From NCBI RefSeq assembly GCF_014649115.1, contig NZ_BMSK01000001.1, forward strand, positions 533,416-597,415: 64,000 bases of DNA. The letters are read 5' to 3'. This DNA comes from Streptomyces eurythermus. Lineage in GTDB: Bacteria > Actinomycetota > Actinomycetes > Streptomycetales > Streptomycetaceae. Both the position numbers and the translations under genes were made by a program. Below the pieces are notes generated by a model that was not told the DNA's origin, made no database searches, and saw nothing but the letters and a program-made list of their open reading frames with translations. The number at the start of each line of letters is the position of its first letter. The first letter of the stretch is position 1. Shown in pieces: positions 8,929 through 15,165 of this stretch.

Positions 8929-10152
8929 TCAGTTGGCGAAGACCCCGACGCCGTCCTCGGTCGCGTGCCTCGGCTCCAGCTCCTCGGCCTCGTGCGCGAG
9001 GGCCCGGCGCCGGACCAGGACCACGAGCGCGCCCAGCACCGCCGTGACGGCCGCCACCACGAACGGGATGTGGATGTCGGTCCACTCCTCGATCTTGGGC
9101 GCGAAGTAGGGCGCCGCGGCGGCGGCGAACCAGCGCACGAAGTTGTAGCCCGCGCTCGCCACCGGGCGCGGGGCGTCCGACACGCCCAGGGCCAGTTCGG
9201 TGTAGACGGTGTTGTTCACGCCGATGAACGCGCCGGACAGGATCGTGCAGACGACGGCCGTGGTGTGGTTGCCGTAGCCGAGCACGAGCACGTCCGCCGC
9301 GAGCAGCACCAGCGAGCCGCCGAGCACCCTCAGCGAGCCGAACCGCTCCTGCATGCGCGGGGCCACGATCACCGAGAAGACGGCGAGCAGCAGGCCCCAG
9401 GCGAAGAACACCGCGCCCGACCGGTACGGCGTCATGTCCAGCACGAACGGCGTGAAGGCCAGCACGGTGAAGAACGTGTAGTTGTAGAAGAACGCGGAGA
9501 CCGCCGCCGAGGCCAGACCGCCGTGGCCGAGCGCCTTGAGCGGGTCCAGGACCGAGGTCTTGCGGGCCGGCCTGGGCTGCTCCTTCAGGAACGCGGCGAT
9601 GCACAGGAAGCCGATCGCCATCAGCGTGGCCGTGCCGAAGAACGGGTAGCGCCAGCTGGCGTTGCCGAGGACCGCGCCGAGCAGCGGGCCGCAGGCCATG
9701 CCGAGACCGAGCGCGGACTCGTAGAGCAGGATCGCCGCCGCGCTGCCGCCGGCCGCCGCGCCGACGATGACCGCGAGGGCGGTGGAGACGAACAGCGCGT
9801 TGCCGAGGCCCCAGCCGGCCCGGTAGCCCACGAGCTGGCCGACCGAGCCGGAGGTGCCGGCCAGACCGGCGAACACCACCACGAACGCGAGGCCGAGCAG
9901 CAGCGTCCTCTTCCCGCCGATCCGGCTGGAGACGAAGCCGGTCAGCAGCATCGCCACGGCCGTGATCAGGAAGTACGAGGTGAAGAGCAGGGACACCTGG
10001 CTGGGGGTGGCGTCCAGGCCCCGGGCGATCGACGGCAGGATCGGGTCGACGAGGCCGATGCCCATGAAGGCGACGACGGAGGCGCCGGCCGTGGCCCAGA
10101 CCGCCTTGGGCTGCCGCAGGATGCCGCCGGCTCCCGCGTCTAGGGGGTCCAT
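8929..10152 (-). CDS. Major facilitator superfamily transporter
   Basis: This 407-aa membrane protein has 12 predicted helices. It carries the drug/H+ antiporter-like features GFVSSRIGGKRTLLLG (motif A between helices 2 and 3) and GLGMACGPLLGAVLG (motif C, typical of exporters). The substrate cannot be read from sequence. The start is ATG 10152 with GGGAG 7 nt upstream. The promoter region is AT-rich against the background and holds a palindrome (10200-10212), so a MarR- or TetR-type repressor is likely, but no regulator gene is adjacent. Confidence 0.9.
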   Translation of the reverse strand: MDPLDAGAGGILRQPKAVWATAGASVVAFMGIGLVDPILPSIARGLDATPSQVSLLFTSYFLITAVAMLLTGFVSSRIGGKRTLLLGLAFVVVFAGLAGTSGSVGQLVGYRAGWGLGNALFVSTALAVIVGAAAGGSAAAILLYESALGLGMACGPLLGAVLGNASWRYPFFGTATLMAIGFLCIAAFLKEQPRPARKTSVLDPLKALGHGGLASAAVSAFFYNYTFFTVLAFTPFVLDMTPYRSGAVFFAWGLLLAVFSVIVAPRMQERFGSLRVLGGSLVLLAADVLVLGYGNHTTAVVCTILSGAFIGVNNTVYTELALGVSDAPRPVASAGYNFVRWFAAAAAPYFAPKIEEWTDIHIPFVVAAVTAVLGALVVLVRRRALAHEAEELEPRHATEDGVGVFAN

Positions 10153-10169
10153 GTGCTTCTCCCATCCTC

Positions 10170-10212
10170 ACTAGGTAGTTGGGTTATACACATAGTAAGT
10201 TAGCGCACCTAA
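10170..10212 (-). promoter_or_regulatory. MFS promoter with palindromic operator
   Basis: TTAGCGCACCTAA (10200-10212) is a TTAG/CTAA palindrome. Reading toward the MFS gene it is followed by TATGTGTATAAC, a good -10 region (TATAAC), with TAGGTG within the palindrome at -35 distance. A repressor bound to the palindrome would block the polymerase. CTAGGTAG near 10171 may be a second half-site. Confidence 0.5.
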
Positions 10213-10321
10213 TTAATGCAAGATGCATCTATTTTGGCTGGTCGGGCATATGGTCGGCTCTTCCGTCCGGACGGGTGATCATCCTTGACGTGGGCGGTCG
10301 GGGGTAGGACCGTGGAGCCCT

Positions 10322-10963
10322 ATGAGGGGCGAACCCAGTTGCCCGAGATGCGGTGGCCGGGTCAGGGCTCCCGGACTCTTCGCCGATGCGTGGCAGTGCG
10401 ATGTGCACGGCACGGTGTATCCGCTGCAGCCCGTGATCCCGCCCAGCGTCGAGGCGCTCAACGTCGTCGTGCACCGCACCCAGGTACCGGTGTGGATGCC
10501 GTGGCCGCTGCCGGTCGGCTGGCTGTTCACCGGCGTGGCGTACGCCGGGGACGACCGCAGCGGCGGCCGCGCGACCGCGGTGGCCTGCTCCGGCCCCGGA
10601 CCGCTCGGCGGCCCCGGGGAGCTGATCCTGATCGCCGAGGAACTGGGTGTCGGCCTCGGCGCGCGCTACGCCGGCATCGACGGGCCGGACCCCGGCTCGT
10701 ACATGAACGTGGAGAAGCCGCCGCAGACCAAGGTGCTGGCCGCCGGCCGCCCGACCCCGCTCTGGCACGTCTACCGCACCCCCGACGACCGTGCCGTCTT
10801 CGCCGGGGAGGCGCTCGGCATGTGGCTGTGGGCGGTGATCTGGCCCGAGCAGTCCGGGCTGCTCATGTACGACGAACTGGTGCTGACGGATCTGCGGGAC
10901 GCGGGGGCGGAGATAGACCTGGTGCCGTGCGGAGCGCTTTCGCCGCGCTTGCTTCGGCCGTAG
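10322..10963 (+). CDS. DUF6758-like zinc-ribbon protein
   Basis: This 213-aa soluble protein starts with a zinc-ribbon-like segment CPRCGG followed by CDVHG (Cys7, Cys10 and Cys26, His29). The rest is a compact globular domain rich in Trp, Pro and Gly (VPVWMPWPLPVGWLFTGVAYAG). From memory it belongs to the DUF6758 proteins that sit beside PHP-domain and MarC genes in Streptomyces, as here. No reaction is known. It is the first of three plus-strand genes, but a 216-nt gap with a repeat element separates it from the PHP gene. Confidence 0.75.
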   Translation: MRGEPSCPRCGGRVRAPGLFADAWQCDVHGTVYPLQPVIPPSVEALNVVVHRTQVPVWMPWPLPVGWLFTGVAYAGDDRSGGRATAVACSGPGPLGGPGELILIAEELGVGLGARYAGIDGPDPGSYMNVEKPPQTKVLAAGRPTPLWHVYRTPDDRAVFAGEALGMWLWAVIWPEQSGLLMYDELVLTDLRDAGAEIDLVPCGALSPRLLRP

Positions 10964-10969
10964 CGCCTG

Positions 10970-11083
10970 CTGGGGTGCCGGGTTCTGCGCGTCGGCGGGT
11001 GCGGGTTCGTCGTGGCTGGTCGCGCCCGCGCGGCGGAGCCGCATATTCGGTACAGCCCCGCGCCCCTTTGGGACGCCCAAGTA
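10970..11083. repeat. Streptomyces dispersed extragenic repeat
   Basis: This intergenic block (GGGTGCGGGTTCGTCGTGGC..., GCGGCGGAGCCGC, GCGCCCCTTTGGGACGC) matches from memory a short repeat found at many intergenic sites in Streptomyces genomes, typically just after a stop codon. It contains two small hairpins, the last a GCGCCCC/GGGACGC stem. It may serve as a terminator for the 10322-10963 gene. Copy number cannot be tested within the window. Confidence 0.5.
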
Positions 11084-11179
11084 AAGGGTGCTTGGCGGGT
11101 TCGGGTGTGACAGTCGACGGCGAAAACATCGGTATCCTTAGGTGTCCGTGTCCCTTACGTCCGTCTGTCTGGAGTCGTC

Positions 11180-12037
11180 GTGCGCATCGATCTGCACTGC
11201 CACTCCACGGCCTCCGACGGTACGGACACCCCGGCCGAGCTGGTGCGGAACGCCGCCGCGGCCGGACTGGACGTCGTCGCGCTGACCGATCACGACACCA
11301 CCCGGGGCTACGGCGAGGCCGTCGCCGCGGTGCCCGAGGGGCTCACCCTCGTCACCGGCGCCGAGCTGTCCTGCCGGGTCGACGGCATCTCGATGCACCT
11401 GCTGGCCTACCTCTTCGACCCCGAGGAGCCCGCCCTGCTCGCCGAGCGGGAGCTGGTCCGGGACGACCGGGTGCCGCGGGCCAAGGGCATGATCGCCCGG
11501 CTCAACATGCTGGGCGTGCCGGTCACCTGGGAGCAGGTCGAGCGGATCGCCGCCGGCGGCTCCGTCGGGCGCCCGCACATCGCCAGCGCCATGGTGGAGC
11601 TGGGGGTCGTGCCCTCGGTGAGCGACGCGTTCACCGAGGAGTGGCTGGCCGACGGCGGGCGGGCCTTCGTGGAGAAGCACGAGACCGACCCCTTCGAGGC
11701 GATCCGGCTGGTCAAGGCCGCGGGCGGAGTCTGTGTGTTCGCCCACCCGGCCGCGGCCAAGCGGGGCCGCACCGTGCCCGACGCGCGGATCGCGGAGCTG
11801 GCGGAGGCCGGACTGGACGGCATCGAGGTCGACCACATCGACCACGACGCCGACGCCCGGGCCCGGCTGCGCGGCCTGGCGAACGAGCTGGGGCTGCTGG
11901 TCACGGGCTCCTCGGACTACCACGGCAGCCGCAAGACCGTGGCGCTGGGCGCGAACACGACCGACCCCGAGGTGTACGGGGAGATCACCCGGCGGGCGAC
12001 GGGCGCGTTCCCGGTGCCGGGTACCGGCGGAGCCTGA
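11180..12037 (+). CDS. PHP-domain metal-dependent phosphoesterase
   Basis: This 285-aa protein of the TrpH/YciV group probably hydrolyses phosphodiesters or 3',5'-nucleotide bisphosphates. Metal-binding motifs are DLHCHST (4-10), ALTDHDTT, a Glu in TGAELSC, FAHPAAAK and the C-terminal GSSDYHGS. The start is GTG 11180 with GGAG 5 nt upstream; TATCCT near 11132 may be the -10. The MarC gene follows after 73 nt and may be co-transcribed. Conservation of all PHP motifs makes the enzyme class firm; the exact substrate is inferred. Confidence 0.9.
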   Translation: MRIDLHCHSTASDGTDTPAELVRNAAAAGLDVVALTDHDTTRGYGEAVAAVPEGLTLVTGAELSCRVDGISMHLLAYLFDPEEPALLAERELVRDDRVPRAKGMIARLNMLGVPVTWEQVERIAAGGSVGRPHIASAMVELGVVPSVSDAFTEEWLADGGRAFVEKHETDPFEAIRLVKAAGGVCVFAHPAAAKRGRTVPDARIAELAEAGLDGIEVDHIDHDADARARLRGLANELGLLVTGSSDYHGSRKTVALGANTTDPEVYGEITRRATGAFPVPGTGGA

Positions 12038-12110
12038 GGCCCTCCGGGGCCGGTCCGCCGTACCCCTTCACGCCCGTACTTCCTCTTCCCGCAAGGCCTG
12101 CACTTCCCTC

Positions 12111-12716
12111 ATGTTCGACATCGCCGTCTTCGGCTCTCTGTTCCTGACCCTTTTTGTCATCATGGATCCCCCTGGGATCACCCCGATCTTCCTCGCCCTG
12201 ACCGCCGGACGGCCGGCCAAGGTGCAGAAGCGGATGGCCTTCCAGGCCGTCTGCGTGGCGGGCGGGGTCATCGCCGTCTTCGGCGTCCTGGGCCACCAGA
12301 TCCTGAACTACCTGCACGTCTCCGTGCCCGCGCTGATGATCGCGGGCGGACTGCTGCTCCTGCTGATCGCGCTGGACCTGCTCACCGGCAAGACCGACGA
12401 GCCGAAGCAGACCAAGGACGTCAACGTGGCCCTCGTGCCGCTGGGCATGCCGCTGCTGGCGGGGCCCGGCGCGATCGTGTCCGTGATCCTGGCCGTGCAG
12501 AAGGCCGACAGCGTGACCACGCAGATCTCGGTGTGGTCCGCGATCCTCGCGATCCACGTCGTGCTGTGGCTGGTGATGCGCTACTCGCTGCTGATCATCC
12601 GGGTCATCAAGGACGGCGGCGTCGTGCTGGTGACGCGGCTCGCGGGCATGATGCTCTCCGCGATCGCCGTCCAGCAGATCATCAACGGTGTCACTCAGGT
12701 GATCCGGGGGAGCTGA
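12111..12716 (+). CDS. MarC-family integral membrane protein
   Basis: This 201-aa protein has six predicted helices in two inverted halves. Family marks are FVIMDPPGITPIFLAL in helix 1 and the paralogous PLGMPLLAGPGAIVSVI in the second half. MarC/UPF0056 proteins are ubiquitous but their transport function is unsettled; the name comes from proximity to marRAB in E. coli and does not imply antibiotic resistance. The ATG at 12111 has a weak ribosome site, so coupling with the upstream PHP gene is plausible. Confidence 0.92.
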   Translation: MFDIAVFGSLFLTLFVIMDPPGITPIFLALTAGRPAKVQKRMAFQAVCVAGGVIAVFGVLGHQILNYLHVSVPALMIAGGLLLLLIALDLLTGKTDEPKQTKDVNVALVPLGMPLLAGPGAIVSVILAVQKADSVTTQISVWSAILAIHVVLWLVMRYSLLIIRVIKDGGVVLVTRLAGMMLSAIAVQQIINGVTQVIRGS

Positions 12717-12771
12717 CCCTCGTCGGCTCGGCTCCCCCGGAAAGCTTGAGTGGCTGACGCCCGCGCGCGGG

Positions 12772-12924
12772 CTACGAGGCCTGGGTCTCGGCCGGGCGGA
12801 TCCACAGGCGCTGCCCGACGGCGGCGGCCTGCTGAACGATCCGGTTGACGGAGGCGGCGTCCACGACGGTGCTGTCCACGGCGGTGCCGTCGACCTCGTC
12901 GAGTCGCATGATTTCGAAGCGCAT
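12772..12924 (-). CDS. 50-aa small protein behind a SigR-type promoter
   Basis: ATG 12924 has GGGAGAAG a few nt upstream. The 50 residues (beginning MRFEIMRLDEVDG and ending RLWIRPAETQAS) show good third-position GC and an alternating hydrophobic/charged pattern; there is no Cys or signal peptide. I do not recognise the family, but the composition looks like a genuine small protein. A GGAAT-N18-GTT promoter lies about 80-105 nt upstream, pointing to induction by thiol-oxidative stress. It is convergent with the MarC gene over a GCCCGCGCGCGGGC palindrome. Confidence 0.65.
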   Translation of the reverse strand: MRFEIMRLDEVDGTAVDSTVVDAASVNRIVQQAAAVGQRLWIRPAETQAS

Positions 12925-13004
12925 GGGCTTCTCCCTTCGTCTGGTCATCCTCCTGCGGAGAACTACTGGTGTGACTGCCGGTGCTCCCGGTGTCGTACCT
13001 AGTC

Positions 13005-13030
13005 AACGCTCCGTTTGTTACGAACATTCC
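13005..13030 (-). promoter_or_regulatory. SigR-type promoter of the 50-aa gene
   Basis: On the minus strand GGAAT (13030-13026), exactly 18 nt, then GTT (13007-13005) matches the SigR consensus. The local AT-rich stretch stands out. Transcription would start near 12998, giving a leader of about 75 nt before the 50-aa ORF. Confidence 0.6.
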
Positions 13031-13116
13031 CTACGCTAAAGAAATTTTTCGAACGACTAATAACTGACCGGTAAGCAGAACGGAAGGGACCGACCGGGAC
13101 CGGTTGTGTTCGTACT

Positions 13117-14040
13117 GTGACCACCGGGACAATGAAGACAATGAACGACGACCAGGCCGCCGCCCTCGAGGCCCGCATCGACCGCACGAACGAGCTGCTG
13201 GAGCGCATGCTCGCCGAGGTGGCGAAGACGCCCTCGACCCACGCCATCTTCGTGGACGCCGGCTATCTGTACGCCGCCGTCGGCCGGCTGGTCGCCGGGA
13301 CCGAGGACCGCCGCGCCTTCGACCTGGACGCCGAGGGCCTGATCGAGGCGCTGATCGACCGGGCCCGAATGATCTTCGCGGACAGCCGGCTGCTGCGCGT
13401 CTACTGGTACGACGGCGCCCGGCGTCGTATACACACCGCCGAACAACAGGTCATCGCCGAGCTGCCCGACGTCAAGGTCCGCCTCGGCAACCTCAACGCC
13501 AACAACCAGCAGAAGGGCGTCGACTCGCTGATCCGCACGGACCTGGAGTCACTGGCGAGGCACCGCGCGATCAGCGACGCGGCCCTCCTGGGCGGCGACG
13601 AGGACCTCGTCTCGGCGGTCGAGGCGGCCCAGGGCTACGGCGCCCGCGTCCACCTCTGGGGCATCGAGGCACCCGAGGGCCGCAACCAGGCCGAACCGCT
13701 GCTCTGGGAGGTCGACAGCCAGCGCACCTTCGACCTCGACTTCTTCAAGCCGTACGTCGCCCGGCGCACGGCCGCCGCGTACGACGCCACCGGCACCGCC
13801 CGCCCCACCCGCGAGGACGTCCGCTTCGTCGGAGCCCAGATCGCGGCCAAGTGGCTCGTCTCCCGAGGCCGCGAAGCCCTCGTGGAACTGTTCCCCGGCC
13901 ACCCCTACCTGCCCGGTTCCGTCGACCAGGAGCTGCTGGTCGAGGCCGAGGAACTGCTCCAGTACTCCCTGCGCGGCCAGGCGGAGCTGCGCCGCGCGCT
14001 CAGGGACGGGTTCTGGGAGCACCTGCGGACCCAGTACTAG
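13117..14040 (+). CDS. NYN-domain (PIN-like) protein
   Basis: This 307-aa protein has an N-terminal coiled-coil stretch (RIDRTNELLERMLAEVAK) and a NYN/PIN-like nuclease domain (about 44-220). Conserved acids appear in IFVDAGYLY (the first catalytic Asp), QQKGVDSLIRTDLE and ALLGGDEDLVSAVEAAQ, so RNA cleavage is likely. A C-terminal helical domain (about 230-307) contains a LOTUS/OST-HTH-like region rich in Leu and Glu. GTG 13117 is given; the in-frame ATGs at 13132 and 13141 are alternatives because no site has a clear ribosome sequence. It overlaps the convergent hydrolase gene by 4 nt. Confidence 0.82.
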   Translation: MTTGTMKTMNDDQAAALEARIDRTNELLERMLAEVAKTPSTHAIFVDAGYLYAAVGRLVAGTEDRRAFDLDAEGLIEALIDRARMIFADSRLLRVYWYDGARRRIHTAEQQVIAELPDVKVRLGNLNANNQQKGVDSLIRTDLESLARHRAISDAALLGGDEDLVSAVEAAQGYGARVHLWGIEAPEGRNQAEPLLWEVDSQRTFDLDFFKPYVARRTAAAYDATGTARPTREDVRFVGAQIAAKWLVSRGREALVELFPGHPYLPGSVDQELLVEAEELLQYSLRGQAELRRALRDGFWEHLRTQY

Positions 14041-14951
14041 GCCGGCACCGGGCCGGTACCAGGCCGGTTGCGGCGGGCGTCCGCGGTGTCGTCCCAGAAG
14101 CCGGCGAGCGCCCGGGCCGTCTCCAGGGGCCGGTCGGTGTTCGGGGAGTGCTCGGCGCCCTCGACGACCGTGCGCCGGGCCCTCAGCCGTACGGCCATGT
14201 CGTCCAGGAGCGGCAGCGGCCAGGTGTCGTCCCGCGCGCCCGACAGCACATGGAACGGCAGCGGCACGGCCGCCAGCTCGGCGACCCGGTCCGGCTCCGT
14301 GCACAACTGGCGCCCGGTGGCCAGCAGTTGGGCGGGTTTGGTGCCCAGCCAGCGGCGCCGCAGATCGGCCCGGTCGTCCAGCCCGGCGTCGAGCGCCGGC
14401 GCCTCCGTCTCCTCCGGCGGCTCCATCGCCTGGAGCGCCTCCCACACCTCCGCCATGCCGAGCACCGCCAGCGCGTCCCGGAGCAGCTTCACGCGCTCCT
14501 GCTGGGGCGCCGAGATCTGCGCCGGGCCCGAGGCCATCAGGGTGAGCGACAGAAAGGGCGAGCGGTCCAGCAGCACGGCCGCGCGCGCGATCTGGCCGCC
14601 CAGGGAGTGGCCCAGCAGATGCACCGGGCCGCCGATCGCCTCCGCCTGCGCGAGGACGTCCCGCGCCAGCTCCTCCTGCGCGTAGGCCGACTCGTCCGTC
14701 ACCGGGCCGTCCGACTCGAACTGGCCCCGGCCGTCGACGGCGACGGTCCGGTAGCCGCGCTCGGCCAGCGGCACGTGCAGCGGATTGAAGTCCTCCTTGC
14801 TCCCGGTGAACCCCGGCAGCAGCAGCGCGACCCCCTTGGGCTCGACTCCGGCGGCCACCGGGGCGTCGACCACGGCGAACTCCCCGCGCGCCGTCCGGAG
14901 GGGGTAGGCGCGGGCACCGGGGGGCGGGACGAAGGTGGCGGGCCTGCTCAT
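14037..14951 (-). CDS. Alpha/beta hydrolase
   Basis: This 304-aa cytosolic hydrolase shows an oxyanion-hole region LLLPGFTGSKEDF, the nucleophile elbow GHSLGG (Ser at about 117), a cap region rich in Glu/Asp, an acid in SGARDDTWPLP and the catalytic His in EGAEHSPN. These are enough for a serine esterase or lipase-like enzyme; the substrate is unknown. The 3' end overlaps the convergent NYN gene by 4 nt, so transcripts from the two strands must run into each other. Confidence 0.88.
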   Translation of the reverse strand: MSRPATFVPPPGARAYPLRTARGEFAVVDAPVAAGVEPKGVALLLPGFTGSKEDFNPLHVPLAERGYRTVAVDGRGQFESDGPVTDESAYAQEELARDVLAQAEAIGGPVHLLGHSLGGQIARAAVLLDRSPFLSLTLMASGPAQISAPQQERVKLLRDALAVLGMAEVWEALQAMEPPEETEAPALDAGLDDRADLRRRWLGTKPAQLLATGRQLCTEPDRVAELAAVPLPFHVLSGARDDTWPLPLLDDMAVRLRARRTVVEGAEHSPNTDRPLETARALAGFWDDTADARRNRPGTGPVPA

Positions 14952-15085
14952 GGGGAGAGGCTATCGGCAGGGGGCGGGGAAGGGCGCGCGCGGGTTCGGG
15001 CCGCCGGGCGGGGGCCCCGGGCGTCGGGCTCCGCCGTGAGAAGGGGGCGGAGTGGCCGGCGGGGCCCGGGCTCGGGCGGAGACGC

Positions 15086-15121
15086 CGATGGCCGGGTCCA
15101 CTGTCGTGAACCCGGCCATCG
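15086..15121 (-). terminator. Hairpin terminator after rhlE
   Basis: A perfect 12-bp stem (CGATGGCCGGGT / ACCCGGCCATCG) with a 12-nt loop lies 45 nt past the rhlE stop. There is no T-run, as is common in this genus. Confidence 0.6.
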
Positions 15122-15165
15122 GACCTGAGCTGATGCCCTGCCAGTGCCGCGCGTGCGGCACCGGC

